From assembly GCA_014529385.2 (NCBI GenBank), contig CM043961.1, positions 13,838,978 through 13,902,977 on the forward strand: DNA of 64,000 nucleotides, in the 5' to 3' direction. The translations under genes and the position numbers were made by a program. The stretch is from Adiantum capillus-veneris. Taxonomy: Eukaryota > Streptophyta > Polypodiopsida > Polypodiales > Pteridaceae. Positions 12,744 through 23,097 of the stretch are shown piece by piece. How positions within the stretch are numbered: the first letter of the stretch is position 1; every line of letters begins with the position of its first letter. The notes under the pieces were generated by a model. It did no database searches. It was not told the origin of the DNA and was given only the letters and a program-made list of their open reading frames with translations.

Positions 12744-13082
12744 TCATGGAAAATTTGCAAGGCATGCTTTAGCCAGCTCAACATCATCTTCTAACCCTAG
12801 ATAATGTCTCTTCAGCTCTCGAGATGCATGTCCAAGGCCTCCACATCCAGCAAAAGTATCCAAAATAGCATCTCCTTCATCAGTGAAAGTCCGCACTAAC
12901 CATTTGTGGCAAAAAGGAATTTCAAAAAAATATCTTCTACAATAAGAATTTTTTAAAAACCACAACAAATAAATATGATGAGTTCCCATCTCACCTAAAA
13001 AACATAGGAGACCTTTCTGCACCACCTCGAATATAGTGTCAATGTACCAAAGTGCGTGGAAATGGACTCTTCTTTTTGTTCT
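12744..13082 (-). pseudogene. DNA methyltransferase-like fragment
   Basis: A single open frame of about 112 codons that ends in its own stop codon. No ATG initiates it near the upstream end, so it is probably an exon or truncated fragment. The C-terminal half reads CHKWLVRTFTDEGDAILD then TFAGCGGLGHASRELKRHYLG and LEDDVELAKACL. This fits motif I and its surroundings in SAM-dependent DNA methyltransferases. The lead-in (LVRTFTDEGDAILD) favours the N4-cytosine/N6-adenine amino class; the FAGCGG tract also recalls motif I of C5-cytosine enzymes. No catalytic-loop motif (DPPY/SPPY or PC) is in the fragment. The family is inferred from motif only, and host gene versus transposon origin is open. 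Confidence 0.55.
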
Positions 13083-13118
13083 CTACAGTGAAAATTCTTT
13101 GAGCATTGAATAATTTTT

Positions 13119-14140
13119 TTGCAATCTCTTCACCTGCCTCATGATCAATTAGAGGAAGATTACAATGTTTTTGTTGTGGTGGATAATATTACCAAGGTGG
13201 ATCACCTCATTCTAGTCAAGACCAATACATTTGCAACTGATATTGCTCAAGTTTTTATAAAGGAAGTTGTCAGATTACATGGAATCCCTGCAAGGATAAT
13301 CAGTGATCATGATGCAAAGTTTACCTCCAAGTTTTGAAAGGCCATGTTTCAAGCCTTAGGCACTAAATTAAACGTAAGTTCAACATATCATCCAAAGACA
13401 TATAGGCAAATTGAAAGCATTAATTAAGTCATTGAAGCTATGTTGATACCTCATTGTAGTCATGAATCTCATCTTTGGATCAAGTATTTACCCTTAGTGG
13501 AATTTCCCTTTGCAATTCTTCTTACCATAGAATCTTGGGAATATCTCCATGTAAAGATCTTTATGGAAAACAATTCCCAATTCCACTCAAAATTGAATGA
13601 CCCAAGTCTCCCAATGCCTATAGCTAACAACACCCTTGAAGAAATGGATCACCAAATTCAAATAATAAGGGAGATCTTAAGAGAGTAAGTGACACACAAA
13701 ATATCTATGTTGATTTGCACAAATCTCCTAGGATTTTCAAGATAGGAGAAAGTTTTTCTTAGGGTAAAACCAAAGAAGAGCTTGCTCAAACTAGGGAAAT
13801 ATAAGAAGTTAGCATATATATATTATAGACCCTTTGGAATTTTAGAAGGATAGAGGAACAAGCTTATGAAGTGGCTTTACTCCCTCACTTGCATATGAAA
13901 AATGTCTTTCATGTTAGCTGACTAAAAGGATATGTCAAAGATCCTCTTCATGTCTTGAGTGATGATGATACTATTCTTGTCACATAGAAAGAATTCCAGA
14001 TAGAACTATAGAAAATTTTATACATGAAGGAGCAGAAGCTACAATATAATATAGTTCAAGAGGTTTGGTATAGTGGAAGTTGTATCCCGCTAAACATGCA
14101 TCATGGGAGGACTAGAATGCATTATGTCTCAATCTACTCA
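13119..14140 (+). pseudogene. Chromovirus-type gypsy integrase remnant
   Basis: Translated blocks match a plant chromovirus integrase. The core has VFVVVDNITKVDHLI, RLHGIPARIISDHDAKFTSK and a STYHPKT region. The C-terminal part, at about 13,750-13,990, has FLRVKPKKSLLKLGKY and YYRPFGILE. A short stretch at about 14,020-14,140 sits where the chromodomain would be. Only the integrase end of pol is present, with no LTR found. Heavily broken and old. Confidence 0.7.
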
Positions 14141-14506
14141 CCTTTCGTAATGTATTTTTCCTCCTTTTGGTTAATCTTTTGTTGGTCTTCCCTAGCCCAT
14201 GTAATCAATGAATACAAGTCTATCTTGTTAAATTTTGTGTCTCTCAAGATGTGTAGCTTTTGTTGTAATAAAATTATTCTTGATGAATGATATCTAGATC
14301 GGTGTTACCCTTTTGATCTTGTAACTCTTTCTCAGAAAAGAAGAAGTTTTTGTACGGAATTATAGGATAAATATATTAAAAAATTAGTTAAGACCGAGAT
14401 TCTCTCAAGGGCTTTTACAAAATACAAGAAGTAAGGAACTAAGAAAGAATCTAATTAACTATATCTATCAAGTGAAGTCTCTAAGAAAGAAATACTCAAG
14501 ATAGGG

Positions 14507-14725
14507 ACCAAGATCTTAGCATTTAATATACAATGATGTTGTCAACAAGATACAACAAAGATAGAAATCTATTTTTTCATATCTCAATAAGCGCATCCAT
14601 CACATGATCTATACCAAGATCTTAATAGTTAATATACAATGATATTTCAACAAGATACAATGAGATATAATAAACATAGAAATCTATCTGTTTCATAACT
14701 CAATGAGCTTGTCCATCATATGATC
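14507..14725. repeat. Imperfect tandem duplication, about 106-113 bp unit
   Basis: The unit beginning ACCAAGATCTTA at 14,507 recurs at 14,613. It includes AATATACAATGAT, CAACAAGATACAA, AGAAATCTAT and a CATCA(C/T)ATGATC block near each end. The copies are diverged by substitutions and small indels. Confidence 0.8.
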
Positions 14726-15089
14726 ACAGAAGTTTCTATTACAAGCAGCGCATGTATGAGGTATCTTATCTATTGGATTACAATGAATTATCATAGCACC
14801 CACCCCAGTGGCATGAGGTGATCTATCAAAAGGACCTCTAAGAGGAAAGCCAAAAATGGGATAAAAGAATATCTTTTGGTGAGGAAGAAACTGTGCAAGT
14901 AAGAAGATCCACTGAAATAACCCACAAAACATTGACCTCTAGATGCCATAATATTGAGGGTCTGTTGCAAGAGCGAATCACACCTCCCATAAAGTGCATG
15001 CAACACAATTTAGATCAACATAATTCCAATCAAGGCACAGATAACATGATAGGCACAAGGAAAAAATCTCTTTTATCTTGTCAGGTTGA
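14726..15089. other. Unassigned DNA
   Basis: No gene recognised. A short - strand frame here contains a Cys/His-rich stretch (HTCAACNRNFCDHMMDKL) but is too short to assign. Confidence 0.3.
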
Positions 15090-15853
15090 GACCATCCTAC
15101 ACATACAACACTCTAGAAGGCCAACTAAACCACAATCTAGAATCTCACTACTCTCAACTACACCACCTACCCACATACACACAAAAAGGAAACTCACTAA
15201 AGCATGCCAGAATCATATGAAACTTAAGGAACACCATCCCCTCACTAGAATACACCTGTTCCAAAGCCTCTACACCTAGAACCCTCGCTCTAAACCCATA
15301 TGCGGAAAACGTGTATAAAGACATAGCCAAATTCTGAAAGTGCCCAAAACTAAAATCTATGAGTACCTATGCGTAGCTTATGTCGCTACAATTCTAATAA
15401 TTACTTGCAGGCAGAAAACAACCATTGTTTGATATACTTATAGCCACAAATAACTCTAGATGCACGAGCACGTATGCTCCGTTCTGCGAGGAATGCTTGG
15501 TCTTGTCACGTAGCTCTCCTTAAACCTACATCAATGGTGTAGTCAGATCTCCAATGTGATGAACGAGCGGGGAGTAGCACCAGGATGAAGCTCACACTCT
15601 CTCTCTTCCTCTGTCACACCATAGTCGACGGCAACTTGAAACTTATGATTATGATAAAAGTTGTCTTTACAAAAGTGACCTAGGTACCTTATATACTAAG
15701 GCTACCTTAGGTTAACCAAAAATAGAGTTTGAGGGGTCGAATGGCTTGGTATTTACAATCTAGAAGTGCCAGTGCACCCCGGATTTTGCAACTAGAATAC
15801 CTACTTATTACAATTGATGTTTATAACCATAAATCCTCATCATTCCAAAACTC
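15090..15853 (-). repeat. Diverged LTR related to the M1/M2 LTR (partial)
   Basis: The block order resembles the M1 LTR: an AAAGTGCC block, an AGCTCTC block, AGGATGAAGCTCACACTCTC (compare AAGATGAAGCTCACTCTCTC at about 16,472), then a TTTACAA region near the end. It abuts the M1 LTR directly at 15,854. This suggests M1 landed in or beside a related older LTR. Left boundary is uncertain. Confidence 0.4.
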
Positions 15854-16792
15854 TGTTGGACGCATACGCCGCGACGGACGTCAGCACATCGAGAACTCAC
15901 CTAACATGTAATGTCAGCTAAGGACGAAGTTCGACCCGCAGGTGCGTGGAAGCAAGCATAAGGTGTCAACCTACACTCAACCGACTCCTAACTAATTCCT
16001 AAAGAGGTCTCTACCAATTGTCTCAGTCACAGCCTTCAAGAGTGTATAAGAGGAAACTTCCTACAACGCTTTCTAGAGCCGAACACCCATCAAACAATCT
16101 CGAAACACCATAGAACTTGAAGGAGGCCCTACTAATACCAATAGGCCGCTCTCCCTAAGATCTATGAACCAAAATCCCGACCCAAAACACCTGGTGCAGA
16201 AACACGTAGGATGTCTGGCCGAAATCTGCACGTCTTCGTTTCCAAAATCTAAAGTGCCTAATGTGTAGTTCTACTCAATGTGAACATGTGGATATGCTGC
16301 AATGCAAAATCGGACAACGTATGCTCACCCAAACACCCGATAAATCTCGTAGAAGGAGCTCGCGAAACCAGACCGTATGCGCGCAATGTAGGTATCGGTG
16401 CATAGCTCTCGTCGGGGGCAACACGCTGCACTTCTCCGCACTCGATTCTGACCATCCGAGCACACGTAGCGTCAAGATGAAGCTCACTCTCTCTCTCTCG
16501 TACACAGTACGCTCGCTCACTCACAGACTTCAAACTTGTTTTGAAAAATGCCAAAGGTCCTTCATTAAGGTCAAAAAGTGGTATATATACCTTACAATTT
16601 CTCAAACCCTAAAGTTCCAAAATCAACCATCTACTCAATCTAACTATCAAAACTGGGATACAATCTGGAAACTTCTGTAAGTCCCAATAATTACAAGGTG
16701 AAAAATCAGGTTTTCCTCCATGAATGAATAATTTACAAAAAATAATAATCCTCCGAGTAGTTACTGCCGTGGGGTGTGTCCAGCTTCTAACA
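15854..16792 (-). repeat. M1 3' LTR (939 bp)
   Basis: On the + strand it starts TGTTGGACGC and ends TTCTAACA, bordered on the internal side by a polypurine tract. M2 has the matching LTR at 51,447-52,322. It contains a half copy of the palindrome found in the internal array (CACGTAGGATGTCTGGCCGA at about 16,204) and a TATATATA block near 16,580. The partner LTR is not in the window. Confidence 0.8.
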
Positions 16793-16810
16793 CTCCCCCC
16801 CTCCTTTCTC
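16793..16810 (-). promoter_or_regulatory. M1 polypurine tract
   Basis: On the - strand it reads GAGAAAGGAGGGGGGAG, directly upstream of the LTR. The same tract precedes the M2 LTR at 52,323-52,340. It is the expected plus-strand primer. Confidence 0.7.
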
Positions 16811-16843
16811 ATGTCGTCCCCGACATGGTCTTGATCTGCTGCT

Positions 16844-19800
16844 TCATCTTATCATTTCCCGCATCTTTAGCAGTGATTCGTACCTGGCATGTAGGTTCAG
16901 CATTGTGGGGCCAAAAATGTCCGTACTCATGGTGAAGAACCCTATATAGAATGCTTCTTCAAAAGCCTGGAGGTGATAGGATGGTAGAAACATGATCCTT
17001 TGATACATCGCATGTATCACCTGCTTGGAAGGCTGACCTGACAGATCATAGGCGCATCTGTATGTATCCTGGAAGAAGAAGATGCTGTCAGTCACCTGGC
17101 CTGGCTTGAAGGTCTCGAACACTGCTAAGATGGTTCTGTAGATTTTCCTCATCATAATGTATGTAAGGTCAGGCGAGCCAGTGAACAATTTTATGGCGCC
17201 CATTAGGGTTTTCACCATGTATTGGACACTTATTCTCTCACCTGCCTTTACGCCGCAGCTTTGGGTAGTTCAGCCAAGTGAGTTGGCTTCTTTGCAAAAT
17301 TTCCTGTGCCTTCCACGTCCTAACCCTTGGTAGAGGACAGAAGCTGAGGTTGTCTCTGATATTTTTTGGTGCCTCTACCAAGTGGATTAGGTATTGGGGG
17401 TACTTTGTAAGCCAAGCCTTCCTCCACTTTGGCTGAGAATCCACAATAAGCTTAACTCCTTCTGGCTTTGAGGTGTCTGCATTGTAGAGAGGTACAACTG
17501 GCTCTTCTCTGATCCGCTTATTTATTGTAGCTGCCTCATATTTCAGAAATGGATATGGCAGAGAGGGTTGAAGCCACTCGCGCCTGAGATTGCTGGTGTC
17601 AATGTTCTGAATGGTCATAGATTTGAAGACCCTCTGCTCCCACTCCAAGGCTTCCTTCGTGGTTTCTCTGAGTTCTTCCTCTATTGCCTTACGCAATTTT
17701 TCCTCCTCTTCTTGTGTTAGATCCTGTGGCTCTTGAGAGGATCCTGCTATGATTTCCTCTTGCATAGGTGTGTCCACAAGATCTGCCACATTTTCGAGGT
17801 CGATGCCCTCATTGGCGGCTGGCCCTGAGTTTTCTGCCTCTCCTCCTTGCTGGCCTTTCAACTCCTCAATTTGCCTAAGGAGTGTTTGCTTTTCCGTTTC
17901 AGCTTGTCCGCCAATATTCACGAGGAGGTCATTAAGTTCGGCGTTTATTCTTTCCGCCTCCTCGAGCTTTATCTTCATGCTTTCCACTTCTTCTTGCAGG
18001 ACTTTTTGGCCCTCTTCCATTCTAGTTTGCATGACTATAGAACCTTCAGCCATCATCAATCTCTGCTTTCTCTCGAGAGTCAGCTCTTTCTAAAGTTCCT
18101 GCATTTGCTCTTCATAGAGTTGGCTCTCAGCCATGATTTGAGTCGAGCTCGTAGCTCTGACTCTAGTAGGTGATGCTCGCAGCCTCTGGATGGTTTGATC
18201 TTTGACTTTTAGTTGGTCCTTGAGCTCAAGGACTTCATCCATGCTTGCTTCTTGTTCTATCTCTGCTCTTTCCTTGGCATTCCTAATGGCCTCTACTTCT
18301 TTCGTTTATTCTGCCAGTTGTAGTGTCAGATTATCTCTTTCTTTCTCGACATCTTGCAATGACTTGCTGAGCTGCTGACACTCTTCTTCAGCTGCTTGTA
18401 TTCTTTTTTCTGCTTCCTGATTTGCTTCCTCTATTGCTTGGTAGTTTTGTAGAGCCCTTGCCAAGCTGGCCTGTAGGTCGGCTTCTCTTTCCTTTTGCCC
18501 TTGGCTTTGTGCCTGCAGAGAATGTACTTCCATTTTGATCTTTTCTTCAATGGATTTGAGAGTTGTCATCTCTTTCTCTGAAGCCATGGATTGTGCCCTC
18601 AATCCGGCTAGCTTTGTCATCACCACGTCCCAGTCATTGGAGGGCTATCGTGTTTGTAGCAATTTCTTTTAGCTCCACTAGCCTGATGCCTTGCATCTGT
18701 TCTTTAGGCCCTGTCCTCGCCAAGTCGAATGCGACTGTGGCGGCTTCTTTCTTTGAATAGCCTGCAGCTAGCAGGTCCAAAAATGCATAGTAAGCCTCAT
18801 CTAATCCTTTTTGCTCAGTTTCAGGCTTGGCCTGTTCTTTTGGCTCAGGTTCTTGTCTTTGCTCTTGATCTTCCGCTTGCCTTTCTTCTTGTCTGTCCTC
18901 AGCCTCCTTATCTTCCTGTGGAGGGCTGCTAGGAGGTGGTGAGGGCGGTGGTGATGGTTGTGGGCTGGGTTTAGGGCTATCTGGTAAAGATGCAGGTTTG
19001 CCCTTTAAGTCCTTGTCTGCTTTTGTTTTTCTTTCTCTTTCCCGGCTCTCTTGCTCATCCATCAGTTTGTGCCTTATCTGCTGTACTTCCTCCTCTGTGA
19101 AAGGGACATGAGGGATGTTTTCTGTTGCAACATCAAGAATCTCGAAATTCTTGATATAATCTTCAAATCGGTCCCTTTGCACTCTTATGGACGATCCGGA
19201 CATAGACTCTAGAGATGGATTCCAGAGCTCGCTTAAATCACCCTTGAGGGCTCTCTCCGCTCGAAAAATCTCCATCAGCCTCTCTATTCTTGCCGCTTTT
19301 TGAGACCTTGTTTCTTTGGCCGGCACTTGAGCAAACTCCTTCTTTCCTTTCTTCTGCTTGGGTTGCTCCTCTTTAGCTGGCTCTAGCCATCTTTTCAATC
19401 TCGTAGCCACCCTTGGTGCCCTTTGCGGCTCATCTTCCTTGTCTTCTTTTACTCTCAACCAATCATTCTGAGATGGGGGGTTAGGCCACCTTCCTTTAGC
19501 GTGTAGTGCCCCATAAACCACCTTGGTGATCAGTTCTCCTGGCACTATACAGGTTGGATTTTTGTTGCCCATCTTGACTAAGATGTCATGTATATATGCC
19601 GCATAGTTGATTATCTTTGGGGTGCCTTTTGTCATTGCCCAAGTGAACGTTGTGGCAATTGCACTTGGCGGCGTCCTGTACTTCTGTGGCCTCTTCGTGC
19701 ACATGTGGAAGTACTGGTTGTATAAGTGGCTCATAATTGCCACTTTTGGGTTGGCAATGTCTTCAAAGGTGTAATTTGCCTTTTTCTCTTTGTACACCTT

Positions 19801-20277
19801 TACTTCATCCCTTCTTTTTGTTACAATGTCTCCCTCATTGGAGAGGTCTAGTGCATGGGCTACAACCCGCTCAGTGATTATTATTTCTGTTTCTGGTCTG
19901 CCCTTTAAATCTATTACCTTGGCCACTCCATCCTCTTTGATGCTTGTTACAAACTCCCAGACTCTTTTGATGTCCACCCCCGCCGGTATTGCTTCGAAGT
20001 AGTTGTGGAGATCAATTTTCTCCAAGTAGCCGGCCATCTTGCTTTGTACAAATTCATTGAGTTCTCTCGGCAGCATTGGTAGCTCTATAACATTGCCTTC
20101 AGTGTCTTTGAACACTCCCTGGTAGATCTTTAGGTCATTGGACTCTAACAAATCCTCTTGTATCCAGGTGCTGGTGGGCTTTAGTGTTCCTTCTGGAATG
20201 ACAAAGGGTTCCACTTTGTCCAGAGAATCCTTGATGGTCATTCTTTTCCTCTTTGCTGGTGACTTCGAGGCTGCCAT
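16844..20277 (-). pseudogene. M1 3' ORF: large coiled-coil protein of unknown function
   Basis: It starts MAASKSPAKRKRM at 20,277 and ends about 35 bp from the polypurine tract. Three regions are seen. The first (~350 residues) is a globular region with LPRELNEFVQSKMAGYLEKI, YNQYFHMCTKRPQKYR, ATTFTWAM and IVPGELITKVVYGALHAKGR; its style recalls the putative plant transposon protein domain found in plant gypsy accessory ORFs. The second is a Pro-rich linker (SPKPSPQPSPPPSPPP) followed by a long Glu/Lys/Gln-rich coiled coil. The third is a globular C-terminus (EWEQRVFKSMTIQNID..FLKYEA..LTKYPQYLIHLVEAP..LPSYHLQAFEEAFYIGFF). No signal peptide or membrane segment was seen, so an envelope role is not supported despite the position. 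About three breaks; M2 carries the homologue. Confidence 0.75.
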
Positions 20278-23097
20278 AGATCCTGTTGCACTCAGTAGTC
20301 CGAAGTTAGCGTTTTTTCCATATTAGCTGCGAAACTGAGTTTTACTTATCCAAATGACTTGAAAATTGAAAATAAAGCTTAAAAGGAACTTGTGAAGCTG
20401 TGCATGTGCTCACAGTGCAAATCTGGCCAAAAATTTCCATCTAGACATCCTACGCGTAGTATGTCTTTTTCATCAGAATTGGTTCATACTTGACATACAG
20501 GTACCTAGTGTAAGGCTCATGGACCATGGATATATGCTTGGATTTGAATTTGGATATCAAAAAGTGGATTTTTGGGCTGATTCAGGCTTTAGGTCACAAT
20601 TTGGGTAGAATGTCCATCATAGGTAGCAATTGATGTCCAAATGGGTTGAAAATTGGTATATGGGCTCATTGCATCATGGTATTGGCTCCCATGATGTCAT
20701 TCTTTGCACAGAAGGCTAAATTTATGCTTGAGACATCCTACGCGTAGGATGTCTTTTTCATCAAAATGAAATGAAACTTGTTCTGTGGGTTGTCCTTGGC
20801 CTATGGAACATGGCCATGTTCTTGGATTTGAATTTGGACAAGATTTGATGCTTGTAAGGCTCTGTGAGGTGTCTTTGGGATTAAAAAGTGTATCTTGAGT
20901 GTGTTGGGGGTCAAAAGTGATTAAAATGGCTTCAAACTTGATATATGGGCTCCTGATGATGAGGTGATTGGATCTGGAATGACAAATCATCCCTTGCATG
21001 TCAAAAAGGTCAAATAGACATCCTATGCGTAGGATGTCTATTTCATCATTTTTTCTCCCTGACCACACAGATTGTTTGCTGATGTGTTGGTGAATGTGCT
21101 GTGCAAGTTTCATGGGATTTGGACAAGATTTGGTAGGTCTATGGCCCATTATTTCCTCTATGCCCTAACTTTGCGTTTTTCCATGCATATGTGGTCAAAT
21201 TTGGTCCAAATGTGATGAAACTTGGTGGATAGCTTGTAAATGTCATTCAGAACATATGCAGGATGAGAGATGTTGGAGTTTGTGCCAAAAAGTGTCCTTG
21301 AGACATCCTACGCGTAGGATGTCTCCTGGTGATTTTTTCATTGCTAGTGCTCCCAGTGCTTGCCCTTGGCCCCCCTAAGTCCCTTTTGAGCCTACTTTCA
21401 ACAAAAAAGTCAAATGGATAGAGAATAACTCCCTGTGTGGACTTCAGAGCCTCCGAGCTGTTTTCTGACTTTTGGAGTGCTTTTTGGCGATGAAATTTCT
21501 TGGTGTTGGTCTCCATAGCTTTCTGATCGACTTTGGCTTTGGCTTTGGCTTCTCACCGGAGCTCCATTTGGAAATTTGTCGCTCTAGAAGCACCCATGGT
21601 TGCGTTTTCATACCTTTGATGATTTGTGGTGGTCTACCACCATAGGACTTGGTTGTTGATGGTCTAGGAAAGCCGCTCGTGAAGTTTGGTGGCAACCGGG
21701 CTTACGGTTTGGCCGCAAGTGTAATTTGATGCTTTGTGTGTCTGATGCCGTTTTCTGAAGTTTAGTGCCGCTTCGGGTCACTTTTTGGTCATGTGGGTCA
21801 TATAGACTTGTCTAGCATGTCGAGATGCTCCTACCCATGAATTTTGGTAGCATTTGGTCGCCGTTTCGCCGATTGCCCATTTGGTGGCCTCTTGCGGGTT
21901 TCTGGGAATTATGGTTTTTCCCGATGGTTTCCTACTGCCTTTGGCTATCCAGGACTGGTCTCCTAGACTAGGGTAAGCTGCCGATGAAGTCTTGTTGCTT
22001 TCGGGTTAGCCGTTAGGCCGCCGTCTCTACTTGTAGGTCTCTACAGCTCGCTTTGTGTGTGACCCCTACGCTAGTTTTCGCGACATAATGACAAACATGC
22101 GCAAAAAGCTCAAGGTGGTGAGCCTACCTCTCATGTCTGGAGCTCATCGGGTAGTCGTGCGCGACGTAGAAGCTGCTGGAAGGTCGATCCGCTCTAGGTG
22201 GCAGAAGCTCTCTCCATAAAGTCAACAGTGAGAATGAGCTAAAAATGGGGTGAAAATTTCTTATAATGGAGGTCCCCGAACCACTTTTCATGAAATTTGA
22301 CATGTGCTCCTATTTTCTTGCGAGATGCGGTTTAGGCTCAAAAATTTCTTGATTTGGACTCCATTTGCTCTGTTTACCAGAAATTTGGCATTTCGGTCAA
22401 AATCTGGCCAAAACACGCTTTCTGCTCCAGTCTCATAATTGCACCCCCACTGTACGATAGGTTGTCCTATAGTCACTGATCATCCCCATGTTTTTTGTTT
22501 TTCATTACGACTGTTTTTCACTTACTTTTTGTATTTTTGAAGTTTTTTTGTCAAAAATTAGCAAAATTAAAAGAAAAATAGCAAATCAAACCTAGAAAAT
22601 CCCCAAAAATCATAATAAATCACAAACATCACCGCAACACATTATATACACTCACATGCAATTTTTATGGCCGGATTTCTCCGTTTTACCAATATTTTGC
22701 TTGAAAAATGGCTATTTCTACTTATATACACACACCTAGGGGCTTGATTTTGCGTTTGGCCCCATATACCTGTAGCTTCATGCTTTATAAGGGCATACAT
22801 ACTTGGGTTGCTCCAAAAAGTTTCACAATCAAACAACAACCCTTAAAATAGTCAAAATCATGCCCTTTTTTGCTGTTTTTGTTAGTGGTTCTACATTTGA
22901 GAGTGCCTCTAGAATGCCTCCCCCCCTCCTAGCTGGAGTCCTCCTGGACGACAAGGTATAGCCTCGGAGTATGTGCCGTGCATAGGTTGAAAAATTTGTG
23001 CTAATGCTTGGCCGATTAATGTGGCCGTACGTTATGCATACTCTGTCAATGCATGGAAAAATTAATGTTGTGCAAGAGAAGGGAATAAGCAAGATGC
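20278..23097 (-). other. M1 internal non-coding spacer
   Basis: About 2.8 kb between the protease-bearing ORF and the 3' ORF, without coding motifs. It is closely matched in M2 (55,800-58,583), including the tandem array and the block around 22,640-22,860 (M2 58,135-58,370, nearly identical by eye). Just upstream of the 3' ORF is CTAACTTCGGACTACTGAGT, which could serve as branch point and polypyrimidine-poor acceptor region if a spliced RNA is used; that is inference only. Confidence 0.6.
20390..21330 (-). repeat. Tandem array of ~285 bp units, each with a 22 bp palindrome (M1)
   Basis: Palindromic sites with core ACATCCTACGCGTAGGATGT lie at 20,444-20,465, 20,732-20,753, 21,017-21,038 and 21,302-21,323. 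Centre spacing is 288, 285 and 285 bp. Two of the four are perfect. The sequence between sites is itself repeated (TTGAATTTGGA, AACTTGATATATGGGCTC, TTGGACAAG blocks), so these are diverged tandem units. M2 has four matching sites. Confidence 0.9.

Noticed and set aside
14693-15006. - strand frame with a Cys/His-rich stretch (HTCAACNRNFC) as a host gene exon
   Set aside because: Too short, spacing fits no zinc-finger class, and no neighbouring exon was seen.
17749-18173. + strand open frames opposite the M1 3' ORF
   Set aside because: Antisense shadows of the coiled-coil coding strand; Ser/Phe/Leu-rich composition as expected from reversed Glu/Lys codons.
16844-20277. Envelope protein assignment for the M1 3' ORF
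   Set aside because: Position fits, but no signal peptide, membrane segment or cleavage site is visible; the protein is mostly coiled coil.
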